Source: Lachnospiraceae bacterium A2 (GTDB taxonomy: Bacteria; Bacillota; Clostridia; Lachnospirales; Lachnospiraceae). Taken from it: a DNA stretch of 64,000 bases. This document shows, one piece after another, positions 25,998 through 33,912 of the stretch. The stretch is from the NCBI GenBank assembly GCA_000403315.2, contig KE159639.1, positions 285,826 through 349,825 on the forward strand, given 5' to 3'. A program made the position numbers and the translations under genes. A model generated the notes under the pieces. That model was not told the origin of the DNA and did not search any database. It saw nothing but the letters and a program-made list of their open reading frames with translations. The number at the start of each line of letters is the position of its first letter. The stretch's first letter is position 1.

Positions 25998-26291
25998 TTA
26001 CTGTTCGGGGAGGAAAAAATCCCCGCTTTCTGCCACCGTTTCCACCATCAGCAACACCCCTAAGCGGAACCCTTTGGCAAACATATGGCTGGCGTAAAGC
26101 ATATGCTCCTCTGCCTGGGCGTCGCTGTAACGGGCCAGCAGTTCCTTCCCTTCTTCGGTAAGCTGCCCCAACAACTCTTTCTCAAGGGCGCAGGAAGCAT
26201 CCCGCGCCGCCCTGTATTCCTTGCTGCCCCTGTAATCGGAAGCCGCTGCACAGAGCCGGTCCGAAGCAAGGGCTTCTAAAATTTTCCCCAT
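25998..26291 (-). CDS. Small DUF6809-like protein
   Basis: 97 residues, predicted all-alpha: MGKILEALASDRLC, a long Ala/Glu-rich centre (CALEKELLGQLTEEGKELL) and FAKGFRLGVLLMVETVAE. Paralogue of 13359-13604 with the same closing GFRLG pattern. ATG at 26291 has AAAGGA 8 nt upstream; an ATG at 26300 has no usable spacing. Function unknown. It sits between a RHH repressor and the VanG-like ligase gene. Confidence 0.68.
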   Translation of the reverse strand: MGKILEALASDRLCAAASDYRGSKEYRAARDASCALEKELLGQLTEEGKELLARYSDAQAEEHMLYASHMFAKGFRLGVLLMVETVAESGDFFLPEQ

Positions 26292-26326
26292 TCTGCCCAT
26301 CCTTTCTTTTTTGGCAGAACAACTCC

Positions 26327-26379
26327 TTGCAAGACAAAACCGCACAGTGTATAATATTTATGCGGCCTGCCTTGCAGGC
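26327..26379 (+). promoter_or_regulatory. Orphan plus-strand promoter and hairpin
   Basis: TTGCAA (26327-26332), 17 bp, TATAAT (26350-26355) on the plus strand, with no plus-strand gene downstream. The expected transcript starts near GCCTGC-CTT-GCAGGC (26365-26379), then a 10-bp hairpin at 26392-26430, and would run antisense into the RHH mRNA 3' end. May be chance or a small antisense RNA. Confidence 0.35.
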
Positions 26380-26391
26380 AGATGTACCGCT

Positions 26392-26430
26392 GGAAGCGGC
26401 GGCAAGCTTTTGCGGGGCTGCGCCGCTTCC
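26392..26430 (-). terminator. Hairpin past the RHH gene
   Basis: Perfect 10-bp arms GGAAGCGGCG (26392-26401) and CGCCGCTTCC (26421-26430) directly after the RHH stop. GC-rich, without a T-run. Confidence 0.45.
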
Positions 26431-26432
26431 AA

Positions 26433-26597
26433 TTACTGTTCCATCAGGCCGTCATAAACCCTGTGGACACCCTGCCTGACAATCTCAGCTTTGGATACTT
26501 CCAGAATCCGGGTACATTCCTCTAATTTTTCTGATGTATCGCTGTCTAGCCGCACCTTAAGGGAGATGTTTTTCGGGTTGTCGGTGGGACGGCCCAT
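26433..26597 (-). CDS. Ribbon-helix-helix transcriptional repressor
   Basis: 54 residues from ATG at 26597: MGRPTDNPKNISLKVRLD is the typical start of this small RHH (CopG/Arc-like) group, with the strand ISLKVRLD binding the DNA major groove, then two helices ending VSKAEIVRQGVHRVYDGL. A GTG at 26621 could add 8 residues. The promoter at 26644-26673 holds a perfect palindrome between -35 and -10, so the protein most likely represses its own gene. No toxin partner was found next to it. Confidence 0.75.
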   Translation of the reverse strand: MGRPTDNPKNISLKVRLDSDTSEKLEECTRILEVSKAEIVRQGVHRVYDGLMEQ

Positions 26598-26643
26598 TTT
26601 TTTATTCCCCAAACTTACCACCTCACTTTATGGGGTCGGTAAT

Positions 26644-26673
26644 ATTATACACTTACCGAGGTCGGTAAGTCAA
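26644..26673 (-). promoter_or_regulatory. Promoter with operator palindrome for the RHH gene
   Basis: Minus strand: TTGACT (26673-26668), 18-bp spacer, TATAAT (26649-26644). The spacer region holds ACTTACCGA-GG-TCGGTAAGT (26651-26670), 9-bp perfect arms. Additional half-sites (GGTCGGTAA near 26636, CTTACC near 26623) flank it, as expected for cooperative RHH binding. Confidence 0.8.
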
Positions 26674-26762
26674 TATTTTTTCAGAACAAAAAATCCTATA
26701 AAATAACAATCCCCGCCCAGAACATGCCATGCTCCAGACGGGGATATACTGCAAATTCCGCA

Positions 26763-27585
26763 TTAGCGCAGAATCTCATTCAAATATTCCCGGATATTCC
26801 ATAAATGATCCAAATTGATATGGTATTTTTCCACAATCCCGCTATAGTACAGTGAAACATCTTTTTTGTCAATTACCCTCTGCCCGCTCTCCCCTTCCTT
26901 CAAGCCATTCCTTGCTTTTTTATAAGGTTCTTCCCTGTGGCAAATTTCTTCCAATGCTTTTGCACAGTATACATCAAAATAAAACATTTTGACGGCATTT
27001 AATATCTTAAGTTCTTCTTCCTTCCATTGCGGGGTTTCTTCTACTTTTGGCAGCGGCATATACTGAAATCCCCGGAACACATGGTAAATCTTAGGGTATA
27101 CTGCACCGTGCGCCCATGCTTGGCAATCATCCCCAAACAATTCTTCCCCTGACAATGCCCTGCTCCAGCTCTGGGTAAAATATAATAATTTCTGCAAGGC
27201 CAGATGGGTAACTGGCACTTCCTCAGAAGACTGGGAGAGAAACCAATTTATGGCATGGAAAATTTTTCCCTGTGAAGACCCCATTGCCAGCAATTCTTGG
27301 AAAACGCTGCTTTCTGGAAAGCCTTTTCTTCTTCTTTTTCCAAATTTCCAGCATGGTAATTTTGCAATAACCTCTGAAAGACATAAGGATTTTTCAATTC
27401 CTTTAATCGGTTGCTATTGGAACTGCTTGGAGTATAATTTTTGTTCATATACCTTGTCAGGGTAATTTCTCCCCATCCCAGCAGCTTGCTTAAAAATTTC
27501 TGGCTGACATGGTATCTTTCCAAGAATCCTTAAATTCATATCGGTTTTTCGTACCGCATTCTATGCATACTATCCTCTGTTCCAT
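26763..27585 (-). pseudogene. Broken zinc-ribbon / HTH / DUF4065 (Panacea) antitoxin-like gene
   Basis: Three pieces in changing frames. From ATG at 27585 (after AAGGAG) it reads MEQRIVCIECGTKN, half of a CxxC zinc ribbon, then breaks. From about 27523 another frame reads YHVSQKFLSKLLGWGEITLT, an HTH, up to about 27300. From about 27293 a third frame reads GKIFHAINWFLSQ to the stop at 26763, a full DUF4065/Panacea domain with the HGAVYPKIY motif. The usual protein has all three in one frame with two CxxC pairs; here the second pair is deleted and a frameshift follows. It lies between vanS and the ligase gene. Confidence 0.75.
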
Positions 27586-27728
27586 TTTGCCACTCCTTTC
27601 CTTGATTCTTTCATTGGTTTGTAATTCCTTATCTATGTAATGTGTATTTTCATTAATACTGTTTATGTTGCTGTTATAGCATACACCGCTTAATTGTCAA
27701 CATTTTTTCAGAATCAATGATACCATTT

Positions 27729-28949
27729 TTATATTTCTGCTTCCTCCCCCGGCAGTTCCACCCAAAAAGCCACCTGTTCCCGTTCGCTTTCTGCAAAAAT
27801 CCGCCCTCCATGCCTTGCCACAATTTCTTTCGCAATGGCAAGGCCCAGCCCGGCTCCTCCCGTATCCGAATTTCTTGCTTCGTCCATCCGGTAAAATTTA
27901 TCGAAAATGGAAGAAAGCTTTTCCTTCGGGATAGTTTTTCCCCGGTTCCGAAAGCAGACAACTATTTTTTCCGGCTTCCCCTTTGCCGGCCCATCCCCGG
28001 TGTTTTTCCCATATACTTCTTCCACAAAAATATCAATTTGGGTGTCCCGGTAGCTATAGGCAATGGCGTTGCGGAGGATATTGTTAAAGACCCTCGCCAG
28101 CTTCACCGAATCCCCGTACACACACACATCCTCGCTGCTGTGGAGCACTGCCCGGTTTCCCTTTTCTTCCAAAGCTGGGTAAAATTCTTCCAGCATCTGC
28201 ACCAGCATATAGTACAAATCTATCTTTTCTTTTTCCAAAATAATTTCCTGGATATTGTACCTTGTAATTTCAAAAAATTCATTGATAAGCTGTTCCAGCC
28301 GGTTGGCCTTTTCCAGTGTGACATGCACATACTTTTCCCGCTGCTCCATCGGCATGTCCTTGGCTTCCTCTAAAAGGCTCAGATAGCCAATAACCGACGT
28401 GAGGGGCGTACGGATGTCGTGGGCAAGGTACATCACAAGGTTATTTTTCCGCTCCTCCGAAAGCTTTGCCTCCAACTCCCGCTTTTCCAAGGCCTGACGC
28501 AGGACATTCAGCTTCTGCTCCATCGGCGCCATTTCCGGCGACATGGAAATCTCCTTATTGTCCCCTTGTATCAGCCGGTCCAGGCCTGCGTCTATTTCAT
28601 TGAAGTACCGGACAAACCAGGACAGGGAAACACGGAACAGCAGCAAAAAAAGGACTGCCACCGCCCCAAAAATAATCAGGCTGGAATTTTCCCGCAGCCC
28701 GTATTTGTAAATATTCAGCGCCTCCTCCCGCCCCAAATGGAAGGCGTCCTGCAAAAACTGCACAATCCAATCCCCTACCCTGCGGAACCAGAACCTGCTG
28801 TAAAAGGTAAAAATAATGAGGAATGTCAGTATCACAATGGCAAAGGTCTGCATAAAAATCCGGAATGTCAGCTTGGAATAGGCGGCGTTCTTCTTACGCC
28901 GTTTCCAAAACCCATGGAAACCGGATTCTTTTTTCCCTGCTGTCTTCAT
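27729..28949 (-). CDS. vanS: VanS-like sensor histidine kinase
   Basis: 406 residues. Two membrane segments (about 30-50 and 90-106) enclose an outside loop of about 40 residues, followed by a linker. The phospho-acceptor is His177 in MYLAHDIRTPLTSVIGYLS, followed by a catalytic core with NNILRNAIAYS (N box) and DTGGAGLGLAIAKEI (G box). The DHp region, including YVHVTLEKANRLEQLINEFF and DLYYMLVQMLEEFYPALEEK, is highly VanS-like. It starts 20 bp after vanR. The signal is presumably a glycopeptide or cell-wall change. Confidence 0.88.
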   Translation of the reverse strand: MKTAGKKESGFHGFWKRRKKNAAYSKLTFRIFMQTFAIVILTFLIIFTFYSRFWFRRVGDWIVQFLQDAFHLGREEALNIYKYGLRENSSLIIFGAVAVLFLLLFRVSLSWFVRYFNEIDAGLDRLIQGDNKEISMSPEMAPMEQKLNVLRQALEKRELEAKLSEERKNNLVMYLAHDIRTPLTSVIGYLSLLEEAKDMPMEQREKYVHVTLEKANRLEQLINEFFEITRYNIQEIILEKEKIDLYYMLVQMLEEFYPALEEKGNRAVLHSSEDVCVYGDSVKLARVFNNILRNAIAYSYRDTQIDIFVEEVYGKNTGDGPAKGKPEKIVVCFRNRGKTIPKEKLSSIFDKFYRMDEARNSDTGGAGLGLAIAKEIVARHGGRIFAESEREQVAFWVELPGEEAEI

Positions 28950-28969
28950 GCTTTGGCTCCCTGTCTTTT

Positions 28970-29674
28970 TCAGTTTTCAATTTTGTAGCCCACTCCCCAG
29001 ACTGTTTTGATGTATTTTGGGTGCTCCACGGAATCTTTCATTTTCTCCCGCAGGTGGCGGATATGTACCGTTATGGTATTGTTGCTTTTGCTGTAGTACT
29101 CGTCCTTCCAGACCCCATGGAACAATTCCTCGGAGCTGACAACCTCCCCTTTCCGCTGGCAGAGGATTTTCAGGATAGAAAATTCCGTAGGCGTCAGCAC
29201 CAGCGGCTTTTCGTCCAGTTGGCACTCATGGGTTTTTACATTCATCACAAGCCCGCCGTGCACCAGCAGGGAAGAATCCTGCCCTTCTGCAGCCTGGGGC
29301 TGGTTGTAATGCTTATAACGGCGAAGCTGGGCTTTGACACGGGCAACCAGCTCCAATGGCCGGAAGGGCTTTGTCATATAATCGTCCGCACCCAGCATCA
29401 GGCCGCGGATTTTATCGATTTCTTCATCTTTCGCCGTCAGCATAATGACGGGGTAATTGAATTTTTCCCTGATTTTCTTGCATATCTCAAACCCGCTGGA
29501 ACCAGGCAGCATAATGTCCAAAATGGCAAGGTCAAACTGGGTTTCCCCTACATGCCCCAAAGCCGTATCGGCACTGTAGCAGGGAATTACCTCAAAATTT
29601 TCGCTTTCCAGATAAAATGCCACCAAGTCAGCAATTTCTTTTTCATCGTCTACTACTAAAATTTTGTCTTTCAT
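28970..29674 (-). CDS. vanR: VanR-like response regulator (OmpR family)
   Basis: 234 residues: receiver domain 1-120 with phospho-acceptor Asp53 in LAILDIMLPGSSGFEI, then a winged-helix DNA-binding domain ending NNTITVHIRHLREKMKD and YIKTVWGVGYKIEN. DDYMTKPFRPLELVARVKAQ and LVMNVKTHECQLDEKPLVLT follow enterococcal VanR very closely. AGGAG lies 10 nt before ATG, and an extended -10 box (TTTGCTATAAT, 29723-29733) lies about 50 bp upstream. Its likely targets are vanRS and the ligase operon. Confidence 0.9.
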   Translation of the reverse strand: MKDKILVVDDEKEIADLVAFYLESENFEVIPCYSADTALGHVGETQFDLAILDIMLPGSSGFEICKKIREKFNYPVIMLTAKDEEIDKIRGLMLGADDYMTKPFRPLELVARVKAQLRRYKHYNQPQAAEGQDSSLLVHGGLVMNVKTHECQLDEKPLVLTPTEFSILKILCQRKGEVVSSEELFHGVWKDEYYSKSNNTITVHIRHLREKMKDSVEHPKYIKTVWGVGYKIEN

Positions 29675-29814
29675 ATAGATTCATCTCCTAAAGGCTGTTT
29701 GCCTGATTCTGTATGCTACTTTATTATAGCAAAGGCGTTCTGGAAATTCCTGCGTTATTTTCCTTAAAAGTATTAATTTTTTCCTAAGATCCTATTGGCT
29801 TAACAACCTATTAT

Positions 29815-30204
29815 GGATTTTAGCGTAACAAAATCTTTCCTATAAAGTAAAAAAGAATGCGCACAGCGCATTCTCCGCGCGCGAGCGGATTGCGCAGCAA
29901 TAAATTTCCTCTCCGCGAGCTGCGCATAATTGTTTTTCTCTTATAGGAAATCCATACACTTTAGCACTTCACAGTAACACAGTCTTTCCTATAAGAGAAC
30001 AAAGTGGGCAAGCCCACTTCAGCTCCCCTACCACTCACTCATGAGGGGCTTGGACACTTTGCTGCGCCGAGTGCGGTCACACAGTGACATCTTCTATTCG
30101 CACGGGTACCCTCGCTTCGCTGGGGCAGACCCTGTGCATATTATTTTTTGTTCTATAGGAAGACACTTTCATGCTTTAGCCTGTCAAGGCCTTTCCTATA
30201 GAAT
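29815..30204. repeat. Composite palindromic repeat cluster
   Basis: No gene in 29675-30305. The stretch holds GAATGCGC-ACA-GCGCATTC, CCGCGCGCGAGCGG, two ATAGGAAA/CTTTCCTATA palindromes (about 29943-29992 and 30154-30200), and GTACCCTCGCTTCGCTGGGGC (30107 on), which recurs at 39691 with small changes. It separates vanR from purD. Confidence 0.6.
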
Positions 30205-30245
30205 AAAAAACTGCCACAAACTTTATCGGCTTGTGGCAGTTTTTT
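30205..30245 (-). terminator. Rho-independent terminator after purD
   Basis: AAAAAACTGCCACAA (30205-30219) and TTGTGGCAGTTTTTT (30231-30245) form a perfect stem ending in T6 on both strands, 60 bp past the purD stop. Confidence 0.9.
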
Positions 30246-30305
30246 CAATATCTATTCTGTTCTTTCAGCCCATTCTGTTTCAGCAAATATAACGGGCAAG
30301 GGTTT

Positions 30306-31577
30306 TCAGGCCTCATCAATAGCTTTCCCAATATCGTTCCGCATATATTTATTGCCAAACTCTACCCATTCCGTAGCCTTATATGCATTGGCACGGGCGT
30401 CTTTCAAATCTGCCCCTTTGGCGGTAATGCCAAGGACGCGCCCCCCATTGGTGACAATCCTGCCGTCCTTCAAGGCCGTACCGGCATGGAAGCAGTAGTA
30501 CCCTTCTTCTGTGCCAAATTTATCCAAACCGGAAATTTCAAAGCCTTTTTCATAGGAAACCGGATAGCCGGCAGAAGCCAGCACCACGCAGACTGCTGCA
30601 TTGTCCTCAAATTGCAGGTCAACCTCAGAAAGCCTTCCTTCCACGCAGGCTTCCATCACTTCTATCATATCGTTTTTCATCCTAGGCAGGACTACCTGGG
30701 CTTCCGGGTCGCCGAACCGGGCATTGTACTCCAAGACCTTCGGCCCTTCCTCCGTCAGCATCAGCCCGAAGAAAATTATCCCTGTAAAGGGACGCCCTTC
30801 TGCCGCCATGGCATCCACTGTTGCCTGATAAATGTATTTCTGGCAGAATTCATCCACCGCTTTGGTGTAAAAGGGGCTTGGGGAAAAGGTTCCCATGCCG
30901 CCGGTATTCAGCCCTTCATCCCCATCCTTTGCCCGCTTGTGGTCCTGGGCGGAGGACATGATTTTGATGGTTTTCCCATCCACAAAAGACAGCACGGACA
31001 CCTCCCGGCCTGTCATAAATTCTTCCACTACCATATGGTTCCCGGCTGCTCCGAATTTCTTGTCCTCCATAATCTCTTTTACGCCGGCCTTAGCTTCTGC
31101 AAGGGTATTGCAGATTAATACCCCCTTGCCCAGCGCAAGCCCGTCGGCTTTCAGGACAATCGGCATTTTTGCCGTTTCCAGATAGGAAATGGCTTTCTCT
31201 GGGTCATCGAAGGTTTCATAAGCCGCGGTGGGGATATGGTATTTTTTCATCAAATCTTTCGAAAATGCCTTGCTGCCCTCTAATATTGCAGCGTTTTTCC
31301 TGGGTCCGAATACCTTAAGCCCCTCTGCTTCAAATACATCCACAATCCCACCCACCAGTGGGTCGTCCATGCCGATTATGGTAAAGTCCACCTGATGTTC
31401 CTTGGCAAAGGCTGCCAGCTTCCCAAACTCCATGGCGCCAATGGGCAGGCATTCTGCAATCTGCCCAATGCCTGCATTTCCCGGCGCACAGTAAATTTTA
31501 TCTACTTTGGGGCTTTTTGCGGCGCTTGCTGCAATGGCATGCTCCCTGCCGCCGCTCCCCACAATTAATACTTTCAC
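30306..31577 (-). CDS. purD: Phosphoribosylamine--glycine ligase (GAR synthetase)
   Basis: 423 residues, ATP-grasp enzyme making glycinamide ribonucleotide from phosphoribosylamine and glycine. KVLIVGSGGREHAIA opens the N-domain; PIVLKADGLALGKGV and NARFGDPEAQVVLPRM are the ATP-grasp blocks, the latter holding metal ligands. It starts with GTG at 31577 after AAGGAAGAAGGGAAA. Last gene of purE-purM-purN-purD, followed by a strong terminator. Confidence 0.97.
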   Translation of the reverse strand: MKVLIVGSGGREHAIAASAAKSPKVDKIYCAPGNAGIGQIAECLPIGAMEFGKLAAFAKEHQVDFTIIGMDDPLVGGIVDVFEAEGLKVFGPRKNAAILEGSKAFSKDLMKKYHIPTAAYETFDDPEKAISYLETAKMPIVLKADGLALGKGVLICNTLAEAKAGVKEIMEDKKFGAAGNHMVVEEFMTGREVSVLSFVDGKTIKIMSSAQDHKRAKDGDEGLNTGGMGTFSPSPFYTKAVDEFCQKYIYQATVDAMAAEGRPFTGIIFFGLMLTEEGPKVLEYNARFGDPEAQVVLPRMKNDMIEVMEACVEGRLSEVDLQFEDNAAVCVVLASAGYPVSYEKGFEISGLDKFGTEEGYYCFHAGTALKDGRIVTNGGRVLGITAKGADLKDARANAYKATEWVEFGNKYMRNDIGKAIDEA

Positions 31578-31608
31578 TTTCCCTTCTTCCTTTCTATCTA
31601 TCCTTTTT

Positions 31609-32235
31609 CTATTCCTGCACCAGCGCTTTCCCGTCTGCTACCTGCACCTTCCCATTGGCAATCAGGTCTATGGCCCTGGGCAGTATCTTCCATTCTGCTT
31701 CTTCCATAACCCGCCGCTGGAGGGTTTCCGGGGTGTCGCCCTGTTCCACCATAACAGGCTGCTGGAGGATAATAGGGCCTGTGTCCGTCCCTTCATCCAC
31801 AAAGTGCACCGTCGCCCCTGTGACCTTCACGCCACGTTCCAGCGCGCCTTCATGCACTTTCAGCCCATAATACCCTTTTCCGCAGAAAGAGGGAATCAGG
31901 GAGGGATGGATATTGATAATCCGGTCCTTGTATTTCTGTATCATCTGTTCCGGCAAAACCACCAAAAAGCCTGCCAAAACCACCAAATCCGGCTGGATAC
32001 TGTCCAGTTTTTCCAAAAACGCCTGATTGAACTGCCCGCGGCTTTCAAATTGCTTCGGGGAAATGCAGGCTGCTTCAATCCCATGGTCCCTGGCACGTTC
32101 CAGCGCATAGGCTCCCGGATTGTTGCTGATAACGGCTTTTATCCTTGTGTTGGTTATGCTGCCCTGGGCAATTCCGTCGATAATTGCCTGTAAATTCGTA
32201 CCGCCGCCAGACACACAGACTGCCAGGTTTAACAT
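31609..32235 (-). CDS. purN: Phosphoribosylglycinamide formyltransferase
   Basis: 208 residues. [19 protein letters not shown] binds the substrate phosphate; [18 protein letters not shown] holds the catalytic Asn and His, and [12 protein letters not shown] the catalytic Asp. Uses 10-formyl-THF to formylate GAR. The start overlaps the purM stop by 7 bp, so translation is coupled. Confidence 0.97.
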   Translation of the reverse strand: MLNLAVCVSGGGTNLQAIIDGIAQGSITNTRIKAVISNNPGAYALERARDHGIEAACISPKQFESRGQFNQAFLEKLDSIQPDLVVLAGFLVVLPEQMIQKYKDRIINIHPSLIPSFCGKGYYGLKVHEGALERGVKVTGATVHFVDEGTDTGPIILQQPVMVEQGDTPETLQRRVMEEAEWKILPRAIDLIANGKVQVADGKALVQE

Positions 32236-33254
32236 AAGTCAACCCCTTTCTCCCCTTCTTCCACTTTCCCAATGATGTAAGCCGTTTCCCCTGCTTCTTT
32301 TATCGCTTCCAATGCACGCCCTGCGTCCTCCGGCGCAACGGCCAGCACCATGCCAATGCCCATATTATAGGTATTGTACATCATTTTTTCTTCCACATTG
32401 CCTTCCCGTGCCATCATACGGAAAATCGCCGGGACCTCATAGCTGTTTTTCTCAATGACTGCCCGTTTCCCCTCTGGCAGCATCCTGGGCACATTTTCAT
32501 AAAATCCGCCCCCAGTAATATGGCTGCATGCTTTTATACGGACGCCGCTGTCCTTTACGGACCGGAGCGCTTTTACATAAATTTTGGTAGGCGCAAGCAA
32601 AGCTTCCCCAAGGGTTGCCCCCAGTTCCTCATGGTATGCCCCCAGGGTTTCCTTATCCATCCTGAAAATTTTGCGCACAAGGGAAAAACCATTGGAATGG
32701 ACGCCGGAGCTTGCCATGCCAAGGAGCACGTCCCCTGCCTTTACCTCCGCCCCGGTTATAATGTCTTTTTCATCTACTACCCCTACGGCAAACCCGGCAA
32801 GGTCGTATTCATCCTCCGGGTAAAATCCCGGCATTTCAGCAGTTTCGCCCCCAATCAGCGCTGCGCCGCTCTGGATGCACCCCTCTGCCACGCCGCTGAC
32901 AATGGTTGCAATTTTTTCCGGGAAATTCTTGCCGCATGCAATATAGTCCAAGAAAAATAAGGGTTCGCCCCCTGCACATGCGATGTCGTTGACGCACATT
33001 GCCACGCAGTCAATGCCAATGGTATCATGCTTATCCAATAAAAACGCCAGCTTCAGCTTGGTCCCTACCCCGTCCGTGCCGGAGACCAGCGTGGGCTTTT
33101 CCATGCCCTTGAATTTTTCCATGGAAAATGCGCCGGAAAACCCTCCCAGCCCTGTCAGTACCTCTGGCCGCATGGTCTGCTGCACATGCTTTTTCATCAG
33201 CTCCACGGACTTGTAGCCTGCCTCGATGTCTACGCCAGAATTTTTGTAATCCAT
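32229..33254 (-). CDS. purM: Phosphoribosylformylglycinamidine cyclo-ligase (AIR synthetase)
   Basis: 341 residues. [18 protein letters not shown] (ATP site) and [20 protein letters not shown] are the AIR synthetase blocks. Converts FGAM to AIR with ATP. Preceded by GGAGGGAAAACA. Lies between purE and purN in one operon; purC, purF, purH and purL are not in the window. Confidence 0.97.
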   Translation of the reverse strand: MDYKNSGVDIEAGYKSVELMKKHVQQTMRPEVLTGLGGFSGAFSMEKFKGMEKPTLVSGTDGVGTKLKLAFLLDKHDTIGIDCVAMCVNDIACAGGEPLFFLDYIACGKNFPEKIATIVSGVAEGCIQSGAALIGGETAEMPGFYPEDEYDLAGFAVGVVDEKDIITGAEVKAGDVLLGMASSGVHSNGFSLVRKIFRMDKETLGAYHEELGATLGEALLAPTKIYVKALRSVKDSGVRIKACSHITGGGFYENVPRMLPEGKRAVIEKNSYEVPAIFRMMAREGNVEEKMMYNTYNMGIGMVLAVAPEDAGRALEAIKEAGETAYIIGKVEEGEKGVDLC

Positions 33255-33359
33255 TGTTTTCCCTCCTGTATTTGTGGACTATGTTCCTGCCCCTGCCATT
33301 CCCCTCCGGGAACGCAAGGGGCAATTGCTGCCATTTCATGCAAAATTGGCCGGTGCAGC

Positions 33360-33860
33360 CTAATAATTCCTATACCCTGCTTCCTGCAAATGGGCATCCT
33401 TTGCTTCTACCTGTTCTTTCATCTTCTGGGAATACGCTTTCAGCTTCCCAAGCAGCGCTTCATCCGAGGTAGCCAGAATCTTTGCCGCCAAAAGCCCCGC
33501 GTTCGCCCCGCCATTGATTGCCACAGTTGCAACGGGAATCCCGGATGGCATCTGGACGATGGAATACAGGGAATCCCGCCCCCCAAGCGACGTGGTGTGC
33601 ATGGGTATGCCAATAACTGGCATGGGGAAAATTGCAGCGCACATCCCCGGCAGGTGGGCCGCCATCCCTGCGCCTGCGATAATAACTTTAAACCCTTTTT
33701 CTTCTGCAGTTTTCGCATATTCAAAGAATACATCCGGTTCCCGGTGGGCAGAAATAATTTTCATTTCATACTCTATGCCAAACTCCTCCAAGATATCTGC
33801 TGCTTTCGCCATAACCGGCAGGTCTGAGTCGCTGCCCATTACAATCCCTACTTTTGCCAT
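33360..33860 (-). CDS. purE: N5-CAIR mutase, class I PurE
   Basis: 166 residues. VGIVMGSDSDLPVMAKAADI, KIISAHREPDVFFEY and AGAGMAAHLPGMCAA are the class I PurE motifs; the His of SAHRE is the catalytic residue. Rearranges N5-CAIR to CAIR, which needs PurK elsewhere. An MCP gene ends 52 bp upstream on the same strand; no purine riboswitch was recognised in that gap. Confidence 0.96.
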   Translation of the reverse strand: MAKVGIVMGSDSDLPVMAKAADILEEFGIEYEMKIISAHREPDVFFEYAKTAEEKGFKVIIAGAGMAAHLPGMCAAIFPMPVIGIPMHTTSLGGRDSLYSIVQMPSGIPVATVAINGGANAGLLAAKILATSDEALLGKLKAYSQKMKEQVEAKDAHLQEAGYRNY

Positions 33861-33912
33861 AATTGTCCTCCTTTATTAAATGGCGTTATGCCATTATTCT
33901 GTTTCGTTATTA

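Noticed and set aside
33861-33912. Purine riboswitch before purE
   Set aside because: The gap to the preceding gene is only 52 bp, too short for the aptamer, and no conserved core is seen.
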